The position numbers and the translations under genes are program-made. Shown in pieces: positions 8,893 through 18,491 of a DNA stretch of 64,000 nucleotides. The stretch covers positions 62,001-126,000 of the forward strand of contig NZ_NXGX01000001.1 in assembly GCF_002844275.1 (NCBI RefSeq). The letters are read 5' to 3'. Every line of letters starts with the position of its first letter. Position 1 is the first letter of the stretch. This stretch comes from Thalassospira lohafexi. Lineage in GTDB: Bacteria > Pseudomonadota > Alphaproteobacteria > Rhodospirillales > Thalassospiraceae. The notes beneath the pieces were generated by a model, which did not search any database, was not told the origin of the DNA, and saw only the letters and a program-made list of their open reading frames with translations.

Positions 8893-10272
8893 ATGTCCCT
8901 GTCTTTCCTGTTGCTCGCGGTTGCCGCACTTTGTGCGCTGTCCTTTTATTTTGGACGTCAGCGGGCGATTGCCCTGTCGGGTGGTCGGTACAGTAACCTG
9001 CATTCCTTGCCCGCCCATTACGGCATGTATGTCGCTTTGTGGTGTGGTCTTCCTGCTTTGTTGCTGGTGATTGTCTGGCATGTTTTTCAAGGGTCGATCA
9101 TCGAAGCGATGATTATCTCGGACCTGCCCGCCGAAATCACAGGCGACACCGGGAAACTTTCGCTTGCCCTGAACAGCATTTCACTGATTGCAGCGGGCAA
9201 CGGACAACATTTGTCCGTCTCGCCCGAAATCATTGACGCCGGGCGGCGTTTGGCAAGTTTGCAAACCATTGCCAATGCGGCACTGGTTGTTGTGATGCTT
9301 GCGGTTGCCACGACCGGGATTGCGTTGTCCTATCGCAAGATTGATCCCGACATGCGTGCGCGCAACAACGTTGAGCGCATTTCACGCTGGATCATGATTA
9401 CCTGTTCGGCGATTGCGATCCTCTCAACGGTGGGAATTGTCTTTTCGCTTATGTTCGAAGCGATACATTTCTTTAGCAAAGTCAGCCCGCTTGAGTTTCT
9501 GTTCGGCCTTGAATGGAGCCCGCAAACCGCGATCCGTGCGGATCAGGTTGCATCGGACGGGGCCTTTGGTGCCATCCCGCTGTTTGTCGGGACGTTGCTG
9601 ATTACCCTGATTGCGATGGCGGTGGCAGTGCCGGTTGGTCTGTTTTCAGCCATCTACATGGGGGAATATGCCTCCTCGAAATTCCGTGCAGTTGCCAAAC
9701 CGGCCCTTGAAATCCTCGCAGGCGTTCCGACGGTTGTGTATGGCTTCTTTGCTGCCCTGACCGTTGCCCCGTTCCTGCGTGACAATGGCGCGATCCTTGG
9801 TCTGGATGTCAGTTCGGAAAGTGCGCTTGCTGCCGGTCTTGTGATGGGGGTCATGATCATCCCCTTCGTCTCCTCGCTTTCCGATGACGTGATGTCTCAG
9901 GTGCCGCAATCGCTTCGCGATGGGTCATATGGCCTTGGTGCGACAAAATCGGAAACCATCCGTCACGTGATTTTCCCCGCAGCCTTGCCCGGTATTGTCG
10001 GTGCGGTTCTGCTGGCGGTGTCGCGTGCGATTGGGGAAACCATGATTGTGGTGATGGCCGCCGGGCTTGCCGCGAACATGACGGTCAATCCGCTGCAGGC
10101 GGTAACCACGGTAACGGTTCAGATCGTGACCCTGTTGGTCGGCGATCAGGAATTTGACAGTGCAAAAACCCTGTCGGCCTTTGCGTTGGGGCTGGTTCTT
10201 TTCCTTGTCACCTTGGGCTTGAACGTATTTGCCCTTAAGGTTGTTCAGAAGTATCGCGAGAAATATGACTGA
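8893..10272 (+). CDS. pstC: Phosphate ABC transporter permease PstC
   Basis: Inner-membrane permease of the PstSCAB phosphate importer. The 459-residue protein is longer than E. coli PstC (~319 aa) because of an N-terminal region with extra hydrophobic segments and a periplasmic loop, a layout known in alphaproteobacteria. The C-terminal half has the BPD_transp_1 fold and the EAA-like loop LGATKSETIRHVIFPAALPG. It is the first gene after the structured gap and overlaps pstA by 8 bases. Confidence 0.94.
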   Translation: MSLSFLLLAVAALCALSFYFGRQRAIALSGGRYSNLHSLPAHYGMYVALWCGLPALLLVIVWHVFQGSIIEAMIISDLPAEITGDTGKLSLALNSISLIAAGNGQHLSVSPEIIDAGRRLASLQTIANAALVVVMLAVATTGIALSYRKIDPDMRARNNVERISRWIMITCSAIAILSTVGIVFSLMFEAIHFFSKVSPLEFLFGLEWSPQTAIRADQVASDGAFGAIPLFVGTLLITLIAMAVAVPVGLFSAIYMGEYASSKFRAVAKPALEILAGVPTVVYGFFAALTVAPFLRDNGAILGLDVSSESALAAGLVMGVMIIPFVSSLSDDVMSQVPQSLRDGSYGLGATKSETIRHVIFPAALPGIVGAVLLAVSRAIGETMIVVMAAGLAANMTVNPLQAVTTVTVQIVTLLVGDQEFDSAKTLSAFALGLVLFLVTLGLNVFALKVVQKYREKYD

Positions 10273-11614
10273 TATGGCATCTCTTATGGAAGATAGAGCC
10301 GCGGCCAAGGTAATCTCGGACAATCTGCACAAGCCGGTTGACTGGGACAGCCCGAAAATTGCCCGTAACATCAAAAAACGTTACGCCGCAGAACGCCGCT
10401 TCAAATTTTACGGTCTCAGTGCAATCGGCATTGCGCTTTTGGCACTGTTTGTTCTGGCCGGGTCGATTGGGTCCAAAGGCTACTCCGCCTTTTTCCAGAC
10501 CTATGTCCAGCTTGAAGTGACCTTTGATGCCGCCGAGATTGATCCTGACGGCACCGGTGATCCTGCGGTGATCGGCAAGGCCAATTTTGATGGCCTGATC
10601 AAACAGGCCCTGCGTGACCGGTTCCCCGAAGTTACATCGCGCCAGGCCAAACGGGATCTGTACGGCATCGTGTCAGGCGGGGCATCCTATGACCTGCGCG
10701 AACGCGTGATGGAAAATCCCGGCCTGATCGGTCAAACCCGTAAGGTCTGGCTGATTTCCGGTGACGATTTCGACATGCTCAACAAAGGCTATATCAGTGC
10801 CGATGTTGACGAAGGCAGCCGTCGTCTCAATGACGAGGAAATCGCCTGGTACGACAGCTTGAAATCGGACGGTGCGGTGGAAAAGCATTTCCACACCCGC
10901 TTCTTTACCAATGGCGATTCCCGTGAGCCGGAACTGGCAGGCATCTGGGGGGCAGCTGTTGGTTCGCTCTATACCCTGATGGTGACCTTGGCACTTTCTT
11001 TCCCGATCGGGGTGTTTGCAGCAGTTTATTTGGAAGAATTCGCACCGAAAAACCGCTTTACCACGATTGTTGAAGTCAATATCAACAACTTGGCCGCCGT
11101 GCCGTCGATTGTGTTTGGTCTGCTCGGTCTTGAGGTCTACCTCAATGTCATGCATCTGCCGCGTTCCGCCCCGGTTGTCGGTGGCTTGACGCTGGCCCTG
11201 ATGACATTGCCGACGATTATTATCGCCTCGCGTGCCGCGATCAAGGCCGTACCACCGTCAATCCGGCAGGCCGCCCTTGGCCTTGGCGCATCCCCGGTTC
11301 AGACCGTCACCCATCATGTGTTGCCGCTTGCAATGCCGGGTATTCTGACCGGGACGATCATTGGCATGGCGCAGGCTCTTGGCGAAACCGCACCGCTTTT
11401 GATGATCGGCATGGTTGCCTTTATTGTCGATATTCCGGGCGGGGCGCTGGATCCGGCGACGGTTCTGCCGGTGCAAATCTATCTTTGGGCCGATAGCCCG
11501 GAACGTGCCTTTGTCGAAAAAACCTCGGCGGCCATCATGGTGTTGCTGGCCTTCTTGGTCCTCATGAATGGCTTTGCCGTGTATCTGCGCAAAAAATTTG
11601 AACGGAAGTGGTAA
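10265..11614 (+). CDS. pstA: Phosphate ABC transporter permease PstA
   Basis: Second inner-membrane permease of the Pst importer. The 449-residue protein has a long N-terminal periplasmic region (about residues 60-220) before the BPD_transp_1 core, with the coupling loop [23 protein letters not shown] 10265 overlaps the end of pstC by 8 bases; ATG 10274 is a near alternative. The earlier in-frame start at 10229 lies inside pstC and is less likely. The stop is one base before the pstB ATG. Confidence 0.94.
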   Translation: MTDMASLMEDRAAAKVISDNLHKPVDWDSPKIARNIKKRYAAERRFKFYGLSAIGIALLALFVLAGSIGSKGYSAFFQTYVQLEVTFDAAEIDPDGTGDPAVIGKANFDGLIKQALRDRFPEVTSRQAKRDLYGIVSGGASYDLRERVMENPGLIGQTRKVWLISGDDFDMLNKGYISADVDEGSRRLNDEEIAWYDSLKSDGAVEKHFHTRFFTNGDSREPELAGIWGAAVGSLYTLMVTLALSFPIGVFAAVYLEEFAPKNRFTTIVEVNINNLAAVPSIVFGLLGLEVYLNVMHLPRSAPVVGGLTLALMTLPTIIIASRAAIKAVPPSIRQAALGLGASPVQTVTHHVLPLAMPGILTGTIIGMAQALGETAPLLMIGMVAFIVDIPGGALDPATVLPVQIYLWADSPERAFVEKTSAAIMVLLAFLVLMNGFAVYLRKKFERKW

Positions 11615-11615
11615 A

Positions 11616-12419
11616 ATGGCTGCTGTATCCCAGAGCGCAATGACGGCACAGCCGTCGGTCGCAAGTCCGAAAATGACGGCCCGTGACCTTAATCTTTCCT
11701 ATGGCGACAATCAGGCGCTGTTTGATGTCAATCTTGACATCGTCGAACGTCAGGTCACCGCGCTGATCGGCCCGTCGGGTTGTGGTAAATCGACCTTCCT
11801 GCGCTGCATGAACCGCATGAACGACACGATTGACGGTGTGACGATCAAAGGCGAAGTCACCCTTGATGGTCGCGATATCTATGACAAACGCATTGACGTT
11901 GTTCAGCTGCGCGCGCGCATCGGAATGGTGTTCCAAAAACCAAACCCGTTTCCGAAAACCATCTATGACAATGTGGCTTATGGCCCGCGGATCCATGGTC
12001 TGGTCAATTCGCGCGATGAGCTTGATCAAATTGTGATGACCTCGCTCGAACGTGCGGGCTTGCTTAAGGAAGTCAAAGATCGTCTTCAGTCACCGGCAAC
12101 CGGTCTTTCCGGTGGGCAGCAGCAGCGCCTGTGCATTGCCCGTGCGGTTGCCGTCAGCCCGGAAGTCATCCTGATGGATGAGCCGTGCTCGGCACTTGAT
12201 CCGATTGCGACCGCCAAGGTCGAAGAATTGATTGATGAATTGCGTTCGAACTACACGATCGTGATTGTGACCCACTCCATGCAGCAGGCTGCACGTGTGT
12301 CGCAACGCACGGCTTTCTTCCATCTTGGAAAGTTGGTTGAAGTTGGCGAAACCGATCAGATTTTCACCAACCCCAAAGACGAACGCACCAAGGGTTACAT
12401 CACCGGCCGCTTCGGTTAA
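11616..12419 (+). CDS. pstB: Phosphate ABC transporter ATP-binding protein PstB
   Basis: Cytoplasmic ATPase of the Pst importer. The 267-residue protein shows Walker [10 protein letters not shown] (52-60), the PstB-type stretch [20 protein letters not shown], the ABC signature [14 protein letters not shown] and Walker [14 protein letters not shown]. The start at 11616 directly follows the pstA stop (taaaatg). Together with PstS, PstC and PstA it forms the complete transporter, and it is cotranscribed with phoU. Confidence 0.96.
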   Translation: MAAVSQSAMTAQPSVASPKMTARDLNLSYGDNQALFDVNLDIVERQVTALIGPSGCGKSTFLRCMNRMNDTIDGVTIKGEVTLDGRDIYDKRIDVVQLRARIGMVFQKPNPFPKTIYDNVAYGPRIHGLVNSRDELDQIVMTSLERAGLLKEVKDRLQSPATGLSGGQQQRLCIARAVAVSPEVILMDEPCSALDPIATAKVEELIDELRSNYTIVIVTHSMQQAARVSQRTAFFHLGKLVEVGETDQIFTNPKDERTKGYITGRFG

Positions 12420-12442
12420 GCGCCCGCAGGAGAGTGATTTAA

Positions 12443-13165
12443 ATGGCTGACGAAAAAACACATATCGTGAGTTCGTTCGACGAGGAACTGACCCGTCTGA
12501 ACAACATCATCTCGCAGATGGGCGGGCTTGCGGAAAGCCAGCTGATTTCTGCGATCCGATCCATCGTCAAACGTGATTCCGAACTGGCTGAAAAGGTCAT
12601 TTTGTCGGATCACCGTATTGATGCACTTGAACAGGAAGTTCAGGATTTTGCTGTCCGTCTTCTGGCCCTGCGTCAGCCGATGGCAGACGATCTGCGTCAA
12701 GTGGTGACAACCCTGAAACTGTCAAACGATCTGGAACGGATTGGCGATCTTGCGAAAAACATCGCCAAGCGCGCCCAGGTCCTAAACCAGATTCCGCCGA
12801 TCCGCCCGGTTCAGGTCATCCCGAACATGGCCCGTCTGGCACAGGAAATCATCAAGGACGTTCTGGACGCCTATATCGAAGGCGATGCGGAAAAGGCACA
12901 GCGTGTCTGGGCCCGCGATCAGGAAGTCGATGACATGTACAATTCGCTGTTCCGCGAATTGCTGACCTACATGATGGAAGATCCGCGCAACATTACCGCA
13001 TCGACGCACATGCTGTTCATTGCCAAAAACATCGAACGGATTGGCGACCATGCGACCAATATCGCCGAGACGATTTACTATCGGATCAAAGGCGAAGACC
13101 TGCCGACAGATGGTCGGCCAAAAAACGATGCAGCAAACTTTGCTGTTGTCGAACCGAATGAGTGA
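12443..13165 (+). CDS. phoU: Phosphate signalling regulator PhoU
   Basis: Cytoplasmic regulator linking Pst activity to the PhoR/PhoB system. The 240-residue all-helical protein has the two PhoU repeats, seen as paired NDLERIGDLAKNIAKRA (first) and KNIERIGDHATNIAETIYY (second), with the conserved metal-binding E/D positions. A good aggag ribosome binding site precedes ATG 12443, and it lies 23 bases after pstB. It ends 17 bases before phoB. Confidence 0.95.
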   Translation: MADEKTHIVSSFDEELTRLNNIISQMGGLAESQLISAIRSIVKRDSELAEKVILSDHRIDALEQEVQDFAVRLLALRQPMADDLRQVVTTLKLSNDLERIGDLAKNIAKRAQVLNQIPPIRPVQVIPNMARLAQEIIKDVLDAYIEGDAEKAQRVWARDQEVDDMYNSLFRELLTYMMEDPRNITASTHMLFIAKNIERIGDHATNIAETIYYRIKGEDLPTDGRPKNDAANFAVVEPNE

Positions 13166-13182
13166 CACTGGAGCATAAGAAG

Positions 13183-13881
13183 ATGGACCCAACGGTTCTA
13201 ATCGTCGAGGACGAAGCCGCAATCGTGACCATGTTGCGCTACAACCTCGAACGTGAGGGGATGCAGGTTGTCGAAGCCGGGGACGGTGACGAAGCGTTGA
13301 AAATCATGGCCGAAACCCATGTTGATCTGGTTCTGCTGGACTGGATGTTGCCTGTCATGTCGGGGATTGAGGTCTGCCGTCAGATCCGCCGTAAACCTGA
13401 AAGCCGCGATGTGCCGGTGATCATGGTGACCGCGCGCGGCGAAGAAGGTGATCGCATTCGCGGCCTTGATACCGGGGCCGATGATTATGTCACCAAGCCG
13501 TTTGCCATTGGCGAATTGCTGGCCCGTATTCGTGCGCTGTTGCGCCGCTCCGGTCCGGCGCAACCACAAGGGCAGTTGATCTATTCCGATATCGAAATGG
13601 ATCTCGCCGCCCACCGTGTCAGCCGCAATGGCAAGGCCATCCATCTGGGTCCGACGGAATTCCGTCTTCTGCGCTATTTCCTTGAGCATCCGGGCCGGGT
13701 TTTCTCACGCGAACAACTGCTTAACGCGGTCTGGGGCCCGAACATCTATGTCGAAACCCGCACAGTTGATGTCCATATCCGCCGTCTGCGTAAGGCGCTT
13801 AATGACGTCAAGGGCACGCGCGATATCATCCGCACCGTGCGTGCCGCGGGCTATGCACTGGATTCAGAAACCGCTGCGTAA
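13183..13881 (+). CDS. phoB: Phosphate regulon response regulator PhoB
   Basis: DNA-binding response regulator for phosphate starvation. The 232-residue protein has a receiver domain with phospho-acceptor Asp53 (LVLLDWMLPVMSG) and the conserved Lys in DDYVTKPFAIGE, followed by an OmpR-type winged helix (LGPTEFRLLRYFLEHPGRVF, VDVHIRRLRKAL). ATG 13183 is preferred over the upstream in-frame start at 13162 because it begins at the usual MDPTVLIVEDE and has ggag upstream. The partner kinase PhoR is not in this window. Confidence 0.95.
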   Translation: MDPTVLIVEDEAAIVTMLRYNLEREGMQVVEAGDGDEALKIMAETHVDLVLLDWMLPVMSGIEVCRQIRRKPESRDVPVIMVTARGEEGDRIRGLDTGADDYVTKPFAIGELLARIRALLRRSGPAQPQGQLIYSDIEMDLAAHRVSRNGKAIHLGPTEFRLLRYFLEHPGRVFSREQLLNAVWGPNIYVETRTVDVHIRRLRKALNDVKGTRDIIRTVRAAGYALDSETAA

Positions 13882-13898
13882 AACCATGTCATGATGAT

Positions 13899-14021
13899 CC
13901 CCCACTGCCTGAAACAGTGGGGAGAATTCAGACACAGAGTTTCAACACAGCATCGCTCCCCGAACTCTCATCTCCCCGACCTGTCATCCCCCCAGATCGT
14001 CATCCCCGCGCAGGCGGGGAT
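13899..14021. repeat. Convergent intergenic hairpins, REP-like
   Basis: The gap between phoB (plus) and the antiporter gene (minus) holds two hairpins. The first, CCCCACTG / CAGTGGGG at 13900-13922, lies 18 bases after phoB and has no T run. The second, ATCCCCGC-GCAG-GCGGGGAT at 14002-14021, has a perfect 8-bp stem, and CATC-CCC words are repeated before it (about 13969-14008). The second resembles short palindromic repeats common between convergent genes in proteobacteria. It may also end transcription from both sides. Confidence 0.55.
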
Positions 14022-14078
14022 CTCGTGACGCATGCGGCAACCTAGGAGATGCGGGCATCACGATGTACCAAACCAGGT

Positions 14079-15842
14079 CTATGAAACAGGTGGAACGGTC
14101 CCGGATTTATCCGTTTTCTTGGCGTCGGCGGCCTCGGCCTTACGGCGCTGCGTGCGCGGCGCCAGTTCATTCATCAACAACATGTCTGCGCGCCGGAACT
14201 TGGCGATTTCCGCATCAATTTCTTCTTGCGGCACATCGCAGGCCGCCAACACATGGTCGGACAACCGCAACCCGGTTTCAAGCACCTCTGGAATGGCGGC
14301 ATCCGCCCCACTGCGCGATAGTGGCCCGATATGGGTAATGTCCTGTGCGCGGGCAAAGATTTTCAAATGCGGATAGTAATGACGGAGCAGGGCTACGGCT
14401 TTTTCGGTCGCATGCGGGTTCCCCAGGGCAACGACCGCAATTTTTGCTTCATCAGTGTGTGCAGCCCGGAATGTTTCCGGTCGTGACCCATCGGCAAAAT
14501 ACACCGGCAATCCTTCGGCCCGCCCGCGTGAAACCTGCAAGGCGTCGCTATCAATAACCACATAGGGAATGTTGCGGGTTTTTAACAGTCTCGCCAAAAC
14601 CCGCCCGACACGTCCGCACCCGATGACCAGAACATGCTGCTGGAACCCGTCGGTTTCGGCTTCAATCGGGCCAAGCTGGTCGTCTTCTTTCGGATGGAGC
14701 TTTTCTTCAATGCGTTGCCCGACGGTCATCAATGTCGGGGTCAGCGCCATCGAAAGCGCCACCACCGGGATCATCACCGCGACAAGATCGGGCGCAATCG
14801 CCCCATTTTGTGCGGCGAGTGCCAGCATGACAAAGGCAAACTCGCCGCCTGCGGCCAAACTCATGCCAACACGCAACGCCGACCCTTTTTCAAAGCGGGC
14901 CATCAATGCCAGAACGAACAAAAGGGCGGTCTTTGTCCCAATCAGCGCAATCAGCCAAAGCACAATGGTGCCAAACTGGGTAAACACAATATCGGCATTG
15001 ACCGACATGCCCACCGACATGAAAAACAGCGACAGGAAAACACCGCGAAACGGGGTGATGTCGGCTTCGATCTGATGACGAAATTCGGTCTCAGCCAACA
15101 TCACACCGGCGATAAATGCGCCAAGCGCCATCGAAAGTCCGGCAACTTCGGTGAGCGTGCTGGCGGCGAGCACCACAAACAATGTGCCAATGGCAAACAG
15201 TTCCGGGTTTTTAAGAAGCGCGATATAGCGAAACAGGCGCGGCAACAAATAGCGCCCGATCAGCAACAAAATGCCGACCGCGCCAATCCCGGTCAGAATG
15301 CTGACCCACGGGCTGGTTTCGGTTCCGGCATCGCCGGCTGCCTGCACCATGATCAGGAACGGGCCAACCGCCACATCCTGTATCAGCAAAATGGCAAGGG
15401 CCGCACGCCCGAATTTGGTATGGAGCTGCCTGTCATCTGAAAGCTGTTTTAAAATGATCGCGGTGGAAGATAAGGCCAAGGCACCTGCAATCACCACCGC
15501 ACTGGGCACGCTAAAGCCAAGGACGGCCAACCCGGCAAACAGCACCGCCATCGAGACGCCAATTTGAAACAGGCCAAGCACGGCAAACCGCCCGCCAATC
15601 ACGCGCAGACGTTCGCGCGACAGCTCCAGCCCGATCATGAACAACAAAAACACAACGCCAAGTTCGGCAACCGTTGCAATTTCCTGACGTTCATTGATCA
15701 GTCCGAACCCGAACGGGCCGATGCAAAAACCGCCAATCAGAAATCCGATGATGGAATTTGCCCGCAACCGATGGGCAAGCGGCACGGCGATCACCGCCGC
15801 CGTCAGGATCAGGAAAAGCTCGAACAGAACGCCGTGATGCAT
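14079..15842 (-). CDS. Cation:proton antiporter, CPA2 (Kef/YbaL) type with TrkA-N domain
   Basis: Membrane antiporter, probably exchanging K+ or Na+ for protons. The 587-residue protein has an N-terminal Na_H_Exchanger domain of many hydrophobic helices (residues about 5-380; e.g. GVVFLLFMIGLELSRERLR and LALSSTAIILKQLSDDRQ). A cytosolic RCK/TrkA-N nucleotide-binding domain follows (about 400-520), starting HVLVIGCGRVGRVLARLL. The tail is rich in lysine and alanine. Substrate cannot be told from sequence alone. Transcribed convergently with phoB. Confidence 0.88.
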   Translation of the reverse strand: MHHGVLFELFLILTAAVIAVPLAHRLRANSIIGFLIGGFCIGPFGFGLINERQEIATVAELGVVFLLFMIGLELSRERLRVIGGRFAVLGLFQIGVSMAVLFAGLAVLGFSVPSAVVIAGALALSSTAIILKQLSDDRQLHTKFGRAALAILLIQDVAVGPFLIMVQAAGDAGTETSPWVSILTGIGAVGILLLIGRYLLPRLFRYIALLKNPELFAIGTLFVVLAASTLTEVAGLSMALGAFIAGVMLAETEFRHQIEADITPFRGVFLSLFFMSVGMSVNADIVFTQFGTIVLWLIALIGTKTALLFVLALMARFEKGSALRVGMSLAAGGEFAFVMLALAAQNGAIAPDLVAVMIPVVALSMALTPTLMTVGQRIEEKLHPKEDDQLGPIEAETDGFQQHVLVIGCGRVGRVLARLLKTRNIPYVVIDSDALQVSRGRAEGLPVYFADGSRPETFRAAHTDEAKIAVVALGNPHATEKAVALLRHYYPHLKIFARAQDITHIGPLSRSGADAAIPEVLETGLRLSDHVLAACDVPQEEIDAEIAKFRRADMLLMNELAPRTQRRKAEAADAKKTDKSGTVPPVS

Positions 15843-16095
15843 GGTTTGATTGGGTCCAACACGCGGTTAAATATATGAAATTACCAAGAATACCAGAATA
15901 GCGAAAATAACCCCGCACGTCTCATGGAAATCTGATCGACAGGTGGCGGGCCCCCGCATCACGGCAGAATGTGTGACATTGATGGCTTTGATGCATGGGG
16001 ACGTGATTGTTGTGACAATTGTCATGTCCTGATGACTTGCCATTCATCTTGCGGAATGCCATGTTCCGCGGGCCCAGCTGGGTCCGAATTAACGA

Positions 16096-16101
16096 TATAA
16101 T
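16096..16101 (+). promoter_or_regulatory. Candidate -10 element for the CaCA antiporter gene
   Basis: A perfect TATAAT lies 20 bases before the TTG proposed as the start of the antiporter gene. Two palindromes lie upstream: TGACAATTGTCA (16013-16024) and a GGNCCCAGCTGGGNCC-type sequence near 16070-16085. A start of transcription just after this box would exclude the upstream in-frame starts at 16019 and 16061. Confidence 0.4.
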
Positions 16102-16120
16102 CAATACGAGCAAACACATC

Positions 16121-17083
16121 TTGGAACAGTTGATCCCTTATCTTCAGATTATCGCCGGTCTTGTCCTTTTGACCGCGGGTGGCGAATTCATCGTTCGGGG
16201 GGCTGTTGGCCTTGCCCTTTTGATGGGGGTGTCCAAGGTCATTGTCGGTCTGACCATCGTGGCGGCGGGCACATCCGCGCCGGAATTTGTTGTATCGCTG
16301 AACGCATCGCTCAAAGGTACTGCCGATATCGCGATGGGGAATGTGGTTGGATCAAATATCGCCAATATATTACTGATCCTTGGGGCCGTGGCCTTGCTTA
16401 AACCTATTGCAGCAGGCCGTGTAACGGTTGTGCGCGATGGCGGGGCGATGTTGCTGGGCACGCTCTTGTTTATCGGGCTGTGCATGTTTGGCGTGATTGA
16501 ACGCTGGGCCGGGGCGGTGATGCTGTGTGTGTTGGTCGCGATCTGGTACTTCACCTATAAGCACGACAAAAACATGCCCAGCCACGCCAGTAACCTGCAC
16601 GAAGAAGAGGTCGATGAAGTCGGCGAGGTGCCCTCGGGCTGGTTTAAGCCGATCATTGCAACCGTGATCGGGATTGTCGCCTTGATGTTTGGCGCAGAAT
16701 GGCTGGTCGATGGTGGTGTGACGGTCGCCCGTGAGTTTGGTGTCTCCGAGGCGGTAATTGGCCTGACCCTTGTGGCTTTTGGCACATCCTTGCCCGAACT
16801 TGCCGCATCCATGGTTGCCGCATTCCGCGGGCATTCCGATGTTGCGCTTGGCAATGTGTTTGGCTCAAACCTGTTGAACCTTCTGGTGATCATTGGCGGC
16901 GTTTCGCTGATCACGCCGATACCGGTTCCGGCCCAGATCCTGGCGTCGGACATTTGGATCATGCTGGCGGTGACGGTTGCCCTGTTGCTGGTGACGTTTG
17001 CCTTCCGCAAACTGTCGCGCAGTGCCGGTGTGGTTTTCGTGATCGCCTATTTTGTCTATGTCTTCCAACTGGTCGCGGCGTAA
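16121..17083 (+). CDS. Calcium/sodium antiporter, CaCA family (YrbG type)
   Basis: Inner-membrane cation exchanger with two homologous halves. Both alpha repeats are visible: GLTIVAAGTSAPEFVVSLNA with GNVVGSNIANILLILG, and GLTLVAFGTSLPELAASMVA with GNVFGSNLLNLLVIIG. An acidic cytoplasmic loop (HEEEVDEVGEVPSG) separates the halves. The start is uncertain: the frame is open from TTG 16019 with ATG 16061, but the TTG at 16121 gives the usual short N-terminus (LEQLIPYLQIIAGLVLLTAG) and lies just below a TATAAT box. From 16121 the protein is 320 residues. Confidence 0.88.
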   Translation: MEQLIPYLQIIAGLVLLTAGGEFIVRGAVGLALLMGVSKVIVGLTIVAAGTSAPEFVVSLNASLKGTADIAMGNVVGSNIANILLILGAVALLKPIAAGRVTVVRDGGAMLLGTLLFIGLCMFGVIERWAGAVMLCVLVAIWYFTYKHDKNMPSHASNLHEEEVDEVGEVPSGWFKPIIATVIGIVALMFGAEWLVDGGVTVAREFGVSEAVIGLTLVAFGTSLPELAASMVAAFRGHSDVALGNVFGSNLLNLLVIIGGVSLITPIPVPAQILASDIWIMLAVTVALLLVTFAFRKLSRSAGVVFVIAYFVYVFQLVAA

Positions 17084-17177
17084 AAGATGGGTGGGGTGCG
17101 GTATTGGCCCCCAAAAACATCTGATGCAAAATAACGATGCCATGAAGTTTGATGTGACATAACGGGACGATGCCAGA

Positions 17178-17948
17178 ATGACGGATCATGTGCCAAAAAC
17201 TGTATTGATTACCGGTGCCGCCAAACGCATTGGCCGCGCACTCGCACTTGATCTGGCGAACAACGGCTATGACCTTGCGCTGCATTGCCATCATTCGCGC
17301 AAAGATGCCGAACATCTGGCCGATGAAATCCGCGCCCTTGGGCGACGCGCCTGCGTGATCTCGGCTGATCTTTCCAGCGAGGATGATACCCATCGCATCC
17401 TGCGCGAAGCCAACGCCGCCCTTGGCCCGATTGGCATTCTGATCAATAACGCATCGACCTTTGAATATGATGATGTCAAAAGTGCAACGCGCGAAGGCTG
17501 GGACCTTCATATGGAAGCCAACCTGCGCGCACCCTTTGTCCTAAGTCAGCAATTTGCCAAACGCCTGCCAGACGAGTGTCAGGGCCTGATCATCAATATG
17601 ATTGATCAACGGGTGTGGAATCTTAATCCCCATTTCATGACCTATACCCTGTCTAAAGCAGGTCTTTGGACCTTGACCCAGACCATGGCACTGGCATTGG
17701 CACCCAAAATACGTGTCAATGCCATCGGACCGGGCCCGGCATTGCCTAGTACCCGACAAACACAGGAAGTTTTCGATCAGCAATGTGCTAAAACACCCCT
17801 GAAAGTTGGGACAAACCCGCAAGAGATTTGCGACGCGGTTCGATTTTTCCTTGCCGCGCCGGCCATCACCGGGCAAATGTTAGCCCTTGACGGCGGGCAG
17901 CATCTTGATTGGGCGCCCAGTGGCGACGATGACACGCCAGAAGAATGA
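17178..17948 (+). CDS. Short-chain dehydrogenase of the pteridine reductase (PTR1/FolM) type
   Basis: Probable NADPH-dependent pterin or dihydrofolate reductase. The 256-residue SDR has the cofactor motif TGAAKRIG, i.e. TGxxxRxG as in PTR1 and FolM rather than the usual TGxxxGxG. It also has NNAS, an Asp in the position of the PTR1 catalytic Asp (NMIDQRV), and YTLSK for the catalytic Tyr and Lys. The C-terminus ends with GQMLALDGGQHL. It sits 57 bases upstream of folB, which supports a role in tetrahydrofolate or tetrahydromonapterin synthesis. Substrate is inferred. Confidence 0.85.
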   Translation: MTDHVPKTVLITGAAKRIGRALALDLANNGYDLALHCHHSRKDAEHLADEIRALGRRACVISADLSSEDDTHRILREANAALGPIGILINNASTFEYDDVKSATREGWDLHMEANLRAPFVLSQQFAKRLPDECQGLIINMIDQRVWNLNPHFMTYTLSKAGLWTLTQTMALALAPKIRVNAIGPGPALPSTRQTQEVFDQQCAKTPLKVGTNPQEICDAVRFFLAAPAITGQMLALDGGQHLDWAPSGDDDTPEE

Positions 17949-18005
17949 TGTCGGATGCGGATCTGACATCTGGCCGCAGATAGCAGCACAAGGAAGACCG
18001 GAAAT

Positions 18006-18491
18006 ATGACCGCAGGCCTCAAACAGGACGCCAAGATTACCACGTTGCCCTTTGCGGATTTGTCCCATACGGACCTCCGCCAAACGGACTTGCCGGGTAC
18101 AGACGTGCCCGATACAGACTTGGCTGTCAGCCTGCGCCGCGTCTTTGTGCGCGATATGGTGATGCATACCTCGATCGGGGTCTATGATCACGAAAAGGAA
18201 GCCCCCCAACGTGTGCGGATCAACCTTGATCTGGCAGTACTCGAAGGCGACGGGGTGCAGAATGATGATATTTCCACCGTTCTGAGCTACGAAGATCTTG
18301 TCGTTGGCACCCGACGTATTTGTCAGGATGGTCATGTGAACCTTGTGGAAACACTTGGGGAAAAACTGGCCGACATGTGTCTTGCCGACAGACGCGTGCG
18401 CAAGGTGATCGTTCGGGTTGAAAAGCTCGACGTCTTTGAAGACGTCAGTGCGGTCGGTGTCGAAATCGAACGCCATAATATCGCCCGCTGA
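18006..18491 (+). CDS. folB: Dihydroneopterin aldolase FolB with pentapeptide-like N-terminal extension
   Basis: Folate biosynthesis enzyme converting dihydroneopterin to 6-hydroxymethyl-dihydropterin and glycolaldehyde. Residues ~44-160 are FolB (VFVRDMVMHTSIGVYDHEK, STVLSYEDLV, NLVETLGEKLADMCL, VRVEKLDVFEDV). The protein is 161 residues, about 40 longer than usual. The extra N-terminus (residues ~16-40) consists of five-residue steps of the form x-x-D-L/V-x. ATG 18006 has a good ribosome binding site (aaggaag); a GTG at 18105 would remove most of the extension but lacks one. Confidence 0.9.
   Translation: MTAGLKQDAKITTLPFADLSHTDLRQTDLPGTDVPDTDLAVSLRRVFVRDMVMHTSIGVYDHEKEAPQRVRINLDLAVLEGDGVQNDDISTVLSYEDLVVGTRRICQDGHVNLVETLGEKLADMCLADRRVRKVIVRVEKLDVFEDVSAVGVEIERHNIAR

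Noticed and set aside
15843-16120. Search for an RNA gene between the two antiporters
   Set aside because: Only short palindromes and a -10 box were found; no cloverleaf or conserved RNA fold.
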